Shown: positions 9,561-18,234, numbered from the stretch's first letter. The stretch is DNA of 64,000 bases from Pseudomonas lijiangensis (GCF_018968705.1 NZ_CP076668.1:4413001-4477000), one strand, 5' to 3'. A program made the numbers and translations. The notes: generated by a model from the sequence alone, not told the origin.

Positions 9561-9880
9561 GGTCGTTCCTCTCTTATGAGTGTTGCGGGTGGTAGTACGG
9601 TAAGTGGCGACCAACAACTTATTGGAACCAGCGTACCAATACGCATGTAAAAACTGGCTGCTGGGGCAAGGCAACACCCCGCGGCACACTTAAAGGCAAG
9701 GCGCGAAGTGTGCCATAACGGCTGGGGTTTGGCGCTAGTCAGGCGACCGGGAACGGTACGCAATCTATGTAGGACCGGATTTATCCGGGAAGAGGCCTGT
9801 GCGGGCAGAGCCTCTTCATTGTCAGAGAGAATGTCTTCCCGGATAAATCCGGTCCCACAGCTTGTACAGGAATCGTGCTC
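9561..9880. other. Intergenic region between FabH-like gene and hrpA
   Basis: 320 bases without a convincing gene. The part next to 9560 should hold the promoter of the FabH-like gene, and the part next to hrpA holds the family D inverted repeat (9769-9856). No other structure was recognised. Confidence 0.6.
9769..9856. repeat. REP-like inverted repeat, family D
   Basis: Outer arms GACCGGATTTATCCGGGAAG and its inverted copy CTTCCCGGATAAATCCGGTC flank an inner inverted pair (GAGGC...GCCTC). It is distinct in sequence from families A to C and lies just beyond the 3' end of hrpA. Confidence 0.85.
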
Positions 9881-12800
9881 TCAGCCTTCCACCTGACTCC
9901 ACTGCTTGCTCAGGCGCTTGTCCGAAACGGGCATTCGGGTGCCCAGTTGCTGGGCGAACAGAGACACACGATATTCCTCCAGCCACCAGCGGTAGACCGC
10001 CAGTTCCGGGTCGCGCTTGCCTTCCTGGGCATGTTTGGAAGCGCGGGCCTGGTATTGCGCCCACAGGCCGGACAGTTCGATGCTCCAGACCCGGTCCTTC
10101 TGCACCTGCCCCGGCAGCTTCTCCAGACGCATTTCGATGGCCTTCAGATAACGCGGCAGTTCCTTGAGCCATTGAGCCGGGGTTTCACGCACGAAGCCCG
10201 GATAGACCAACTGCCCCAACTGGGACTTGATGTCGTTGAGCGCCACGGCCTGGGACAGATCGATCTTGCCCTTGAAGCGCTTTTGCAGGCCGTGCCAGAG
10301 CTTGAGAATTTCCAGCGTCAGCTTCGCCAGACGTTCGGCATGCTCGCTCCAGTTGCCGCGCTTGCGCTCGGCCAGCGACAGCAGGCCTGCACCGTCACGC
10401 GGCAGCTCCGTTTCGCCTTCCAGAATGCAGGTGTCGAGACTGGCCAGCAGGATGTCTTCCACCAGCGCATCGATACGCCCCAGCTCGCGATGCAACAGAG
10501 CCAGCTCGGTCTGCCCCGGCAATTTGCTGCGCAGGAACTTGGCCGGTTCTGCCAGTTGCTGCAGGAGCAGGCGCTGCAAGGCACGGCGATGTTGATATTC
10601 AGCCTCGGCCTGGGTCGAGAAGCGTCCTTCCTTGACCGTGCCAGCCTCTTCAACCAGCGCCGGGTACACCGTCATGGACAGGCCCGCAATGTTCTGTTGA
10701 GTCTTCTGGGCTACCGGGGCGAAGACCTTCGCCTCCACCGGCTGCTGACTTTTCGCACTTTGCGGCACGGCCAATGCAGCCTGACTGGCCTCGGCAAAAC
10801 GCGCCGTCAGTTCAGCCAGGTCGCGACCTTCACCCAGGAACTTGCCGCTGCCGTCGAGGATTTCCAGGTTCATTTTCAAGTGGTTTTCAAGCTGCTGAGC
10901 CGCTTCGGCCCAGGCTTCGTCCGCCACTCTGGCGCCGGTCATGCGCAGCAGTTCACGCCCCAATGCCTGAGGCAACGAGCCTTCGCCAAAAGTGATGCGT
11001 TGCAGAGCAGCCTTCACAAAGTCAGGCACCGGCACGAAGTTCTTGCGGATGGCCTTGGGCAGATTGCGGACCAGTGCAATGCACTTGGTTTCCAGCAAGC
11101 CCGGCACCAGCCATTCCAGACGCTCTACCGGCAACGAAAGCAGCAATGGCGCAGGCACGCGCAGGGTCACGCCGTCACGGGGATGGTTCGGCTCGAAGTG
11201 GTAGGTCAGCGCCAGACTCAGTTCTCCCAGACGCAAGGTGTCAGGATACTGAGCGGCCGTCACTTCACTGGCTTCACGGGCCAGCACGTCTTCCTCGCGC
11301 ATGATCAACAACTGCGGGTTTTTCTGGCTGTTGACCTTGTACCAGCTGTCGAAGGTGGCGGTCTGGTGAATCTCGGCGGGGATCCGCGCCTCATAGAAGC
11401 TGTAGAGCGTGTCTTCGTCAGCCAGAATGTCGCGACGCCGGGCCTTGGCTTCCAGCTCGTCCAGTTGCTCCAGCAGGCGCGTGTTGGCGCTCAGGCACTT
11501 GGCGCGGGACTGAATATCACCACGCACCAGCCCTTCGCGGATAAACAGCTCGCGGGAAACCACGGGATCCACAGGGCCGTAATGCACCGGACGACGAGCG
11601 ACCACGATCAGGCCGAACAGGGTGATCTGCTCGAAAGCCACCACCTGCCCGCGCTTCTTCTCCCAGTGCGGCTCGAAGTGGTTTTTCTTGACCAGATGCC
11701 CGGCCAGCGGCTCGATCCAGTCGGAATCGATTTTGGCCACCATCCGCGCATAGAGCTTGGTGGTTTCCACCAGTTCGGCAGTCATCAGCCATTGCGGGCG
11801 TTTCTTGCCCAGCCCCGAAGACGGATGAATCCAGAAACGCCGCTGCCGCGCGCCCAGGTAATCGCCCTCTTCCGCCTTCTGGCCGATCTGGCTCAGCAGG
11901 CCGGAGAGAATCGCCTTGTGGAATTTGGGGTAATCGGCCGGCTCCTTGTTGATTGTCAGTTGCAGATCACGACAGATCAGGCTCAGTTGCCGGTGAGAAT
12001 CGCGCCACTCCCGCAGGCGCAGATAATTGAGGAAGTTGCGACGACACCAATTGCGCAACGGGCTGGCCGTCAGCGCCTGACGCTGTTCCTCGAAACCGCG
12101 CCACAGATTGACCAGCCCGGCAAAGTCCGAATCAGCGTCCTTCCACTGGGCATGGGCCTGATCCGCAGCCTGCTGACGCTCGGGCGGACGTTCGCGCACA
12201 TCCTGCACCGACATGGCGCTGGCCACGATCAGGACTTCCTGAAGGCTGCCCTGCTTCGCCGCTTCAAGCAGCATGCGGCCCATGCGCGGGTCAACCGGCA
12301 GCCGCGCCAACTGGCGACCCAGCGGCGTGAGCTGGTTTTCGCGGTTGACGGCGGACAGTTCCTGCAACAGGTTGAAGCCGTCGCTGATGGCCTTGCCGTC
12401 TGGTGGCTCGATAAACGGAAACGCCGTGATTTCACCCAGGCGCAGGTGCAGCATCTGCAGGATGACCGCCGCCAGGTTGGTGCGCAGAATCTCGGGGTCC
12501 GTGAATTCAGGACGCCCGTTGAAATCCTCTTCGCTGTACAGGCGCACACACAGGCCAGGCTCGACCCGGCCACAACGACCCTTGCGCTGATTGGCGCTGG
12601 CCTGGGAAATGGCTTCGATGGGCAGCCGCTGGACCTTGGCCCGATAGCTGTAGCGGCTGATACGCGCCGTACCGGTGTCGATCACATAACGGATGCCCGG
12701 CACCGTGAGTGACGTCTCGGCGACGTTGGTCGCCAGCACCACACGCCGCCCCGGATGCGACTGGAAGATGCGTTGCTGTTCGGCAGGCGACAGGCGCGCA

Positions 12801-13792
12801 TACAGCGGCAGGATTTCCGTGTGCTTGAGCTGGGCCTTGCGCAGCACTTCCGCCGCATCACGGATTTCCCGCTCGCCGGGCAGGAACACCAACACATCAC
12901 CAGGACTCTTGCGCTCGCTGCGCTCGAAAGCCGCCAGTTCATCCAGCGTGGCCAGAATCGCCTGATCCACGGTCAGGTCGTCTTCGACGCTGTTGCCTTC
13001 CTCGTCCTGCTCGCTGGTCAGCGGGCGATACCAGGTGTCCACCGGGAAGGTACGCCCGGAGACTTCGACGATGGGCGCCTTGTCGAAATGCTCGGAGAAA
13101 CGCTGCAGGTCGATGGTGGCCGAGGTGATGATCACCTTGAGGTCCGGGCGACGCGGCAGCAGGGTTTTCAGGTAGCCGAGCAGGAAGTCGATGTTCAGGC
13201 TTCGTTCGTGAGCCTCGTCGACGATGATGGTGTCGTAGCGTTCCAGAAAGCGGTCATGCTGGGTTTCAGCCAGCAGGATACCGTCGGTCATCAGCTTGAT
13301 GAGGGTATTGCTGTCGCTTTGATCCTCGAAGCGCACCTGATAACCGACCAGTGCGCCCAGAGGTGTGGACAACTCTTCCGCGACCCGGCTGGCCACGCTG
13401 CGCGCCGCGATCCGGCGTGGCTGGGTATGACCGATCAGACCGTGCTGGCCGCGACCGATCTCCAGGCAGATCTTGGGCAACTGGGTGGTTTTGCCCGAAC
13501 CGGTTTCACCGGCAATGATCAGCACCTGATGCTTGAGCAGCGCAGCCTTGATTTCATCGCGCTTGGCGGCAATCGGCAGATTTTCGTCATAGCGAATCGG
13601 CGGCACGCTGTCGCGCCGGGAGGTCACCTGGGCAAAGGACGCCTGAACCTTCTCTACCCACTGGGCCAGCTTCGCGTCGTCAGGCTTCTTGCGCAGCTCG
13701 TGCAACTGACGACGAAAACGATGGCGATCGCTGATCATCGCGTGATCGAGGTTTTTCAGCAGTTGGTCGATGGAGAGGCTTTCTTCGGTCAT
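9881..13792 (-). CDS. hrpA: ATP-dependent RNA helicase HrpA
   Basis: 1303 residues, matching full-length HrpA (about 1300 in E. coli). DEAH/RHA helicase motifs in order: GETGSGKTTQLPK (Walker A, about residue 95), DEAHERSLN (about 192), SATI (about 224), TNVAETSLTVPG (about 353) and QRKGRCGRVEPG (about 398). The HA2/OB segment and the long HrpA-specific C-terminal domain follow. In E. coli it rescues stalled ribosomes and affects fimbrial mRNA processing. It is a single-gene unit bracketed by repeats of families D and B. Long open frames on the opposite strand are coding shadows. Confidence 0.95.
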   Translation of the reverse strand: MTEESLSIDQLLKNLDHAMISDRHRFRRQLHELRKKPDDAKLAQWVEKVQASFAQVTSRRDSVPPIRYDENLPIAAKRDEIKAALLKHQVLIIAGETGSGKTTQLPKICLEIGRGQHGLIGHTQPRRIAARSVASRVAEELSTPLGALVGYQVRFEDQSDSNTLIKLMTDGILLAETQHDRFLERYDTIIVDEAHERSLNIDFLLGYLKTLLPRRPDLKVIITSATIDLQRFSEHFDKAPIVEVSGRTFPVDTWYRPLTSEQDEEGNSVEDDLTVDQAILATLDELAAFERSERKSPGDVLVFLPGEREIRDAAEVLRKAQLKHTEILPLYARLSPAEQQRIFQSHPGRRVVLATNVAETSLTVPGIRYVIDTGTARISRYSYRAKVQRLPIEAISQASANQRKGRCGRVEPGLCVRLYSEEDFNGRPEFTDPEILRTNLAAVILQMLHLRLGEITAFPFIEPPDGKAISDGFNLLQELSAVNRENQLTPLGRQLARLPVDPRMGRMLLEAAKQGSLQEVLIVASAMSVQDVRERPPERQQAADQAHAQWKDADSDFAGLVNLWRGFEEQRQALTASPLRNWCRRNFLNYLRLREWRDSHRQLSLICRDLQLTINKEPADYPKFHKAILSGLLSQIGQKAEEGDYLGARQRRFWIHPSSGLGKKRPQWLMTAELVETTKLYARMVAKIDSDWIEPLAGHLVKKNHFEPHWEKKRGQVVAFEQITLFGLIVVARRPVHYGPVDPVVSRELFIREGLVRGDIQSRAKCLSANTRLLEQLDELEAKARRRDILADEDTLYSFYEARIPAEIHQTATFDSWYKVNSQKNPQLLIMREEDVLAREASEVTAAQYPDTLRLGELSLALTYHFEPNHPRDGVTLRVPAPLLLSLPVERLEWLVPGLLETKCIALVRNLPKAIRKNFVPVPDFVKAALQRITFGEGSLPQALGRELLRMTGARVADEAWAEAAQQLENHLKMNLEILDGSGKFLGEGRDLAELTARFAEASQAALAVPQSAKSQQPVEAKVFAPVAQKTQQNIAGLSMTVYPALVEEAGTVKEGRFSTQAEAEYQHRRALQRLLLQQLAEPAKFLRSKLPGQTELALLHRELGRIDALVEDILLASLDTCILEGETELPRDGAGLLSLAERKRGNWSEHAERLAKLTLEILKLWHGLQKRFKGKIDLSQAVALNDIKSQLGQLVYPGFVRETPAQWLKELPRYLKAIEMRLEKLPGQVQKDRVWSIELSGLWAQYQARASKHAQEGKRDPELAVYRWWLEEYRVSLFAQQLGTRMPVSDKRLSKQWSQVEG

Positions 13793-13950
13793 CAGGCGCG
13801 CAGGGTCTTTTTGAAGATGCGGGGCGCGGATTGTCGCAGATTTGCAGGGGGGATGCTTTTAGCGAATGAAGTGGGAGATCAACCGCTGCCTCGACGCTGT
13901 CACGCAATCACAAGGAGTAATGCCGATCAGTCAAGGCACAGTGAATACGT

Positions 13951-14037
13951 GTGGGAGGCAGCTTGCTGGCGAAAAAGGCCTGAATCTGGCAGATATTCTG
14001 CGTCGTACGCTGAAGTCGCCAGCAAGCTGCCTCCCAC
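13951..14037. repeat. REP-like inverted repeat, family B
   Basis: Arms GTGGGAGGCAGCTTGCTGGC and its inverted copy, about 21 bases each, surround a 45-base spacer containing an inner CAGATATTCTG motif. It lies between hrpA and fadD1. Sister copies are at 32901-32989 and 38851-38936. Confidence 0.9.
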
Positions 14038-14087
14038 AAAGTGATGTATTGACCTTACCTGACTGATCGGCATTACAAGGAGCGGGC

Positions 14088-15779
14088 TTACTTCTTGACG
14101 CCCAGCTTTTTCAGTTCTTCGTCACGCAGTTCACGGCGCAGGATCTTGCCGACGTTGGTGGTCGGCAGAACATCGCGGAACTCGACGCTGCGCGGCACCT
14201 TGTAGCCTGTAAGGTTGGCGCGCATGTGCTCCATGACCTGCTCTTTGGTGAGGGTAACGCCCGGTTTGGCGACCACGAAGACCTTGATCGACTCACCGGA
14301 TTTCTCGTCCGGTATGCCGATGGCTGCGCACTGCAGAACACCCGGCAAACCTACCAGCACGTCTTCCAGCTCATTGGGGTAGACGTTGAAACCCGAGATC
14401 AGAATCATGTCCTTCTTGCGGTCCACGATACGCATGTAGCCATCGGGCTGGATGATGGCGATGTCACCGGTCTTGAGCCAGCCTTCGGCATCGAGCATTT
14501 CGTCAGTGGCTTCCTGGCGCTGCCAGTAGCCCTTCATGACCTGAGGACCCTTGACGCACAGTTCGCCCACTTCACCCAGTGGCAATTCGTTGCCCGCATC
14601 GTCGATGACTTTGCACAGGGTCGATGGCACTGGAATACCGATGGTGCCTACCTGGATGTTGCTGATGGGGTTGACCGTCGCCACCGGGCTGGTTTCGGTC
14701 ATGCCGTAACCTTCACAGATCGAGCAATTGGTGACTTCCTTCCAGCGCTCGGCCACTGCCAGTTGCAACGCCATGCCGCCAGACAGAGTGACCTTGAGGC
14801 TGGAGAAATCCAGATTGCGGAATTCCTGGTTGTTGCACAGCGCGACGAACAGGGTGTTGAGCCCCACGAAACCGCTGAACTTCCACTTCGACAACTCCTT
14901 GACCATCGCTGGCAGATCGCGAGGGTTGCTGATCAGGATGTTGTGGTTGCCGATGAGCATCATCGACATGCAGTGAAAGGTGAAGGCGTAGATGTGATAC
15001 AGCGGCAGCGGCGTGATGAGGATTTCGCAACCTTCGTGCAGGTTGGAACCCATCAGGGCCTTGCATTGCAGCATGTTGGCGATCAGGTTGCGGTGGGTGA
15101 GCATCGCGCCCTTGGCCACACCTGTGGTGCCGCCGGTGTATTGCAGCACCGCGACATCGGAGTTCGCAGGCGAGGCTTCCTTGACAGGCTGGCCACGGCC
15201 CTTGCTCAGCACGTCATTGAACTTGATGGCGTGGGGCAGGTGATAAGCCGGCACCATCTTTTTCACGTATTTGATGACGCTGTTGATCAGCAGTCGCTTG
15301 AGCGGCGGCAGCAGGTCGGCCACTTCGGTGACAATGACATGCTTGACCTGGGTCTTGGGCACGACCTTCTCGGCCAGATGCGCCATGTTCGCCAGACAGA
15401 CCAGCGCCTTGGCACCGGAGTCATTGAACTGGTGTTCCATTTCCCGCACGGTGTAAAGCGGGTTGGTGTTGACCACGATCAGACCGGCACGCATGGCGCC
15501 AAATACTGCTACAGGATATTGCAGGACGTTGGGCAACTGGACCGCGATGCGATCGCCCGGCTGCAGGTCGGTATGCTGTTGAAGCCAGGCAGCGAAAGCA
15601 CCCGAGAGTTCGTACAGCTCACCGTAGGTGATGGTCTTGCCCAGATTGCTGAAAGCCGGTTTATTGGCGAAGCGCTCACAAGACTGCTTCAATACGGCCT
15701 GGATGTTGGGGTACTCATCAGGATCGATGTCGGTAGCGATACCGGACGGGTATTTATCCTTCCAGAAGTTCTCGATCAT
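14088..15779 (-). CDS. fadD1: Long-chain fatty acid-CoA ligase
   Basis: 563-residue acyl-adenylating enzyme that activates fatty acids to acyl-CoA for beta-oxidation. AMP-binding P-loop YTGGTTGVAKGA (about residue 213), EGYGMTETSPV (about 362), GWLKTGDIA (about 440), DRKKDMILISGFNVYPNE (about 457) and the catalytic lysine in GKILRRELRDE near the C-terminus are intact. The opening MIENFWKDKYPSGI is of the FadD1 type. In P. aeruginosa fadD1 is followed by a paralogue fadD2 before the divergent hydrolase, but here the hydrolase comes directly and fadD2 is absent from the locus. Confidence 0.93.
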   Translation of the reverse strand: MIENFWKDKYPSGIATDIDPDEYPNIQAVLKQSCERFANKPAFSNLGKTITYGELYELSGAFAAWLQQHTDLQPGDRIAVQLPNVLQYPVAVFGAMRAGLIVVNTNPLYTVREMEHQFNDSGAKALVCLANMAHLAEKVVPKTQVKHVIVTEVADLLPPLKRLLINSVIKYVKKMVPAYHLPHAIKFNDVLSKGRGQPVKEASPANSDVAVLQYTGGTTGVAKGAMLTHRNLIANMLQCKALMGSNLHEGCEILITPLPLYHIYAFTFHCMSMMLIGNHNILISNPRDLPAMVKELSKWKFSGFVGLNTLFVALCNNQEFRNLDFSSLKVTLSGGMALQLAVAERWKEVTNCSICEGYGMTETSPVATVNPISNIQVGTIGIPVPSTLCKVIDDAGNELPLGEVGELCVKGPQVMKGYWQRQEATDEMLDAEGWLKTGDIAIIQPDGYMRIVDRKKDMILISGFNVYPNELEDVLVGLPGVLQCAAIGIPDEKSGESIKVFVVAKPGVTLTKEQVMEHMRANLTGYKVPRSVEFRDVLPTTNVGKILRRELRDEELKKLGVKK

Positions 15780-16226
15780 GCAAGCCAGCTCCGTAGCGAT
15801 AGCGAATTCTTCACATCGCTGTACGCGATGATTTTTTTTGTGTTTTGGAATTATGCAGTTCCCGCTTTTTCCGCTGAATGACTGGCAGAAAGCGGGCCGA
15901 GATTAGCAGCTTTGCCAGAGGCCGCCTAGAGGCAAAAAAGCCCTCACCAGTCACATTCATGACTCTTGAATAGCAAAACGTCACTTTTAGAGCAATGATT
16001 CTATTTGTTACGAATGTAACTGAAAACACGGGACCAAACGCCCCGCCCCACATCCTTCAATGGCTTCTTCTAAACGCTCCGTCCATGCATGGGCAACCAC
16101 TATTCCCCTCTCCAATACCCACTGCTGGCGACCATGAATCTTGCAGTCGGGCAACCTGAAGTCGTCATCGGCGATACACTCAATGAACACCTCATTCGGG
16201 CATCGATCCAGACTCGGGAAACAAAC
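15780..16226. other. Divergent promoter region fadD1 / hydrolase
   Basis: 447 bases between divergently transcribed genes. The half next to fadD1 is T-rich and AT-rich (around 15830-16020) and should hold its promoter. I found no clear PsrA-type palindrome. The hydrolase frame runs back to 16089, but the region before 16227 does not look coding. An 80-codon minus-strand frame here has no supporting motif. Confidence 0.6.
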
Positions 16227-17171
16227 ATGAACCACGAAGCCTTCTGGCTCGATGCCAGTGATAACACCCGCCTGCATGTCAATGCCTGGCTGCCGACCGA
16301 TACGCCAAAAGCCGTCGTGATGCTCTCGCACGGCATGGCAGAACACGGTGGTCGTTATGAAAGGCTGGGCATGGCCCTGAATGCGGCTGGCATCGCGTTG
16401 TATGCCCATGATCAGCGCGGACACGGGCTGACGGCCGCCCACGGGGAGCTGGGTCACTTCGCAGACGAGGACGGCTGGAGCAAAGTGGTGGGCGACCTGG
16501 CAACCCTGAGCCAGACCATCGGCCAGAAACATCCCGGCCTGCCGCTGTTCCTGCTGGGCCACAGCATGGGCAGCTACATTGCCCAGGCGTATCTGATGCA
16601 CCACGGCGCCAGCCTGCAAGGCGCGATTCTCAGTGGTTCGAATTTCCAGCCGGTTTCGCTCTATCGCAGCGCTCGCCAGATTGCACGCCTGGAGCGCTGG
16701 CGCCAGGGTCCCAGAGGGCGTAGCGCCCTGATCGAATGGCTGTCGTTCGGCTCGTTCAACAAGGCATTCAAACCGGCACGCACACGCTTCGACTGGCTCA
16801 GCCGCGACCAGGAGGAAGTCGACAAGTACCTCTTCGATCCTCTTTGCGGTTTTCGTTGCACCAATCAGTTATGGTTCGATCTGCTCGGCGGGCTGCAGAA
16901 AATCAGCAAGCCGTCCAACCTGAAACAGATCGACCCGGGCCTGCCGTTGCTGATAATTGGCGGCGAATGTGATCCGGTGAGCGATGGGAAGCGTCTGAAA
17001 GATCTTGCTCATGCATTGGGAAAGGCAGGTCATCAAGTCGTGCAACTTGAGATCTACCCCGAGGCGCGACATGAACTGCTCAATGAAACCAATCGCGATG
17101 ACGTTACCCGTGATTTGATCGACTGGCTGCTGCGCTCACTCGAACAACCACGTCCGCACCGGGCCGAATGA
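16227..17171 (+). CDS. Alpha/beta hydrolase, monoacylglycerol-lipase-like
   Basis: 314 residues. Motifs typical of monoacylglycerol lipases (Hydrolase_4 family): SHGMAEHGGRY (oxyanion region, about residue 36), HDQRGHGLTA (about 64), nucleophile elbow LGHSMGS (serine about 113), acid GGECDPVSDG and histidine EARHELLNE. No signal peptide. The start at 16227 follows GGGAA and opens the conserved fold; a longer in-frame start (16089) is possible. It sits between fadD1 and phaJ1, matching PA3301, so it plausibly releases fatty acids or acyl esters feeding FadD1. Confidence 0.85.
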   Translation: MNHEAFWLDASDNTRLHVNAWLPTDTPKAVVMLSHGMAEHGGRYERLGMALNAAGIALYAHDQRGHGLTAAHGELGHFADEDGWSKVVGDLATLSQTIGQKHPGLPLFLLGHSMGSYIAQAYLMHHGASLQGAILSGSNFQPVSLYRSARQIARLERWRQGPRGRSALIEWLSFGSFNKAFKPARTRFDWLSRDQEEVDKYLFDPLCGFRCTNQLWFDLLGGLQKISKPSNLKQIDPGLPLLIIGGECDPVSDGKRLKDLAHALGKAGHQVVQLEIYPEARHELLNETNRDDVTRDLIDWLLRSLEQPRPHRAE

Positions 17172-17211
17172 TTCCTCCCGGTTTAAAAATATCCATTTTC
17201 AGGACAGCCAC

Positions 17212-17682
17212 ATGACCCAGGTCACCAACACACCTTACGAAGCACTTGAAGTCGGCCAGACCGCCAGTTACAGCAAAACGGTGGAAGAACGTGATATTCA
17301 GCTGTTCGCCGCGATGTCGGGCGATCACAACCCGGTCCATCTGGACGCCGAATATGCTTCAAAGACCATGTTCAAGGAGCGTATCGCTCATGGCATGTTC
17401 AGTGGTGCGTTGATCAGTGCGGCAGTGGCCTGCGAGCTGCCTGGGCCGGGCACTATCTATATCGGTCAGCAGATGAGCTTCCAGAAGCCGGTGAAACTGG
17501 GCGACACCCTGACCGTACGCCTGGAGATCCTGGAAAAACTGCCGAAATTCCGCGTGCGCATCGCGACCCGCGTATTCAACCAGAACGATGAGCTGGTGGT
17601 GGATGGCGAAGCGGAAATCCTTGCACCTCGCAAGCAGCAGACCGTTGACCTGACCGTGCTGCCGGAAATCACTTTCGGTTGA
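17212..17682 (+). CDS. phaJ1: (R)-specific enoyl-CoA hydratase (MaoC family)
   Basis: 156 residues, a single hot-dog MaoC domain with the same length as PhaJ1 (PA3302). The hydratase motif with catalytic Asp and His is seen in SGDHNPVHLD (about residues 37-46), followed by AHGMFSGALIS. It converts trans-2-enoyl-CoA from beta-oxidation to (R)-3-hydroxyacyl-CoA, the monomer supply for medium-chain polyhydroxyalkanoate. It lies 40 bases after the lipase-like gene, so the two likely form an operon joining lipid release to hydroxyacyl-CoA formation, with divergent fadD1. Confidence 0.9.
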   Translation: MTQVTNTPYEALEVGQTASYSKTVEERDIQLFAAMSGDHNPVHLDAEYASKTMFKERIAHGMFSGALISAAVACELPGPGTIYIGQQMSFQKPVKLGDTLTVRLEILEKLPKFRVRIATRVFNQNDELVVDGEAEILAPRKQQTVDLTVLPEITFG

Positions 17683-17701
17683 TTTGAGTGAATGGGGGCC
17701 T

Positions 17702-17724
17702 TTCGCGAATGAATTCGCTCCCAC
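17702..17724. repeat. Single REP unit, family C
   Basis: TTCGCGAATGAATTCGCTCC plus CAC, one arm of the family C repeat that is complete at 53909-53958. It follows the phaJ1 stop codon by about 20 bases. Confidence 0.8.
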
Positions 17725-17751
17725 TTGGCCAGTGAGATTGCATAGGGCAGG

Positions 17752-17778
17752 CAAAAAAATGGGCGACCGAAGTCGCCC
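17752..17778 (-). terminator. Rho-independent terminator of the phrS/ccoM transcript
   Basis: On the minus strand a GGGCGAC stem with a TTCG tetraloop and GTCGCCC is followed by ATTTTTTT, a textbook intrinsic terminator 40 bases beyond the ccoM stop codon. Confidence 0.88.
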
Positions 17779-17817
17779 TAAATGCCTTGCGTGCTCTTGT
17801 GATGGAAGGCCTGAGCC

Positions 17818-17928
17818 TCACTTGCGCTTTTGCGAGTCCTTCCAGATGAAAAGTCCGAAGCCTGCGAAGAAAACAAGCATCAGGCCGACGGTGACGACAC
17901 CTGCGACAACCACATTGTCCAGAAACAT
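17818..17928 (-). CDS. ccoM: Small membrane protein CcoM, subunit of cbb3 cytochrome oxidase
   Basis: A 36-residue protein too short for ordinary gene finding. It has one transmembrane helix (VVVAGVVTVGLMLVFFAGFG, about residues 6-25), a conserved-looking N-terminus MFLDN and a basic tail FIWKDSQKRK. A perfect AGGAGG ribosome site lies 6 bases before the ATG. This pattern matches CcoM, the single-helix subunit found in Pseudomonas cbb3-type terminal oxidase and needed for its assembly or stability. It lies inside the PhrS-like transcript, with an ANR-type promoter upstream and its own terminator, which fits low-oxygen induction. Confidence 0.85.
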   Translation of the reverse strand: MFLDNVVVAGVVTVGLMLVFFAGFGLFIWKDSQKRK

Positions 17929-17984
17929 AACTTCGCCTCCTGCTCTGCCCGTTCGATGGAGCTAGATTAACCACAACGGCGCGC

Positions 17985-18043
17985 AAAAAAATTGACCCAG
18001 ATCAGTTGTCCCGAAGAGCGTGGGAACAACCGATCCGGGTCAA
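17985..18043 (-). terminator. Very strong intrinsic terminator of the 52-residue protein gene
   Basis: On the minus strand, arms 18043-18022 and 18012-17992 pair over about 21 consecutive positions (three of them G-U), with a loop of about 10 bases, followed by seven T (17991-17985). It ends transcription of the gene at 18076-18234 before the phrS/ccoM promoter. The 3' arm contains the ANR-like box. Confidence 0.85.
17992..18005 (-). promoter_or_regulatory. ANR/FNR-type operator of phrS/ccoM
   Basis: Minus strand CTGATCTGGGTCAA matches the ANR consensus TTGAT-N4-ATCAA at 8 of 10 defined positions. Its centre is 41.5 bases from the start inferred from the TAATCT -10 element, the class II activator position. 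It is embedded in the 3' arm of the preceding terminator. Confidence 0.65.
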
Positions 18044-18075
18044 CGGATCTGAAACGGGGTGTGGAACAGCAGGTA

Positions 18076-18234
18076 TCAGCGCTTTTTCGGTTTCTTGCCG
18101 GACTTTTTCTTGCCACTGAGTGGCATCGCCTGTTCAAAGGCATTGCGTACTTCATTAAGGCGCTTGTCGTTCAGATCGTGAACACGCCTGGCGCGCTCGG
18201 CGCCCAGATCGATCAGCTTTTCATCTTCGCTCAT
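18076..18234 (-). CDS. Small basic-tailed protein, unknown function
   Basis: 52 residues starting MSEDEKLIDLGAERARRV, with an acidic/helical N-terminal half and a strongly basic tail (SGKKKSGKKPKKR) that suggests nucleic-acid or membrane-surface contact. ATG 18234 is preferred over the upstream frame to 18309, whose sequence looks non-coding. Strong terminator follows. The position corresponds to small hypotheticals next to phrS and rapA in other pseudomonads. No family is assigned. Confidence 0.7.
   Translation of the reverse strand: MSEDEKLIDLGAERARRVHDLNDKRLNEVRNAFEQAMPLSGKKKSGKKPKKR

Larger units (their letters stand above)
17752..17957 (-). ncRNA. phrS: PhrS-like small RNA carrying the ccoM frame
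   Basis: A minus-strand transcript of about 206 nt is predicted. The ANR-like box at 17992-18005 is centred 41.5 bases upstream of position 17957, a TAATCT -10 element (17969 down to 17964) sits in register, and the terminator ends at 17752. In P. aeruginosa the ANR-activated sRNA PhrS (about 212 nt, with a short reading frame of about 37 codons) occupies the corresponding place between the phaJ1 and rapA neighbourhoods. Length, promoter type and synteny agree; the base-pairing element towards pqsR was not verified. Confidence 0.6.

Noticed and set aside
9875..12712. Open frame of 945 codons on the plus strand
   Set aside because: It lies wholly opposite hrpA, whose helicase motifs are unambiguous. 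Long antisense frames are common in GC-rich Pseudomonas genes.
14226..15881. Open frame of 551 codons on the plus strand
   Set aside because: It is antisense to fadD1 with no recognisable domain.
15811..16053. 80-codon minus-strand frame upstream of fadD1
   Set aside because: It lies in the divergent promoter region, with no ribosome site or similarity I can recognise.
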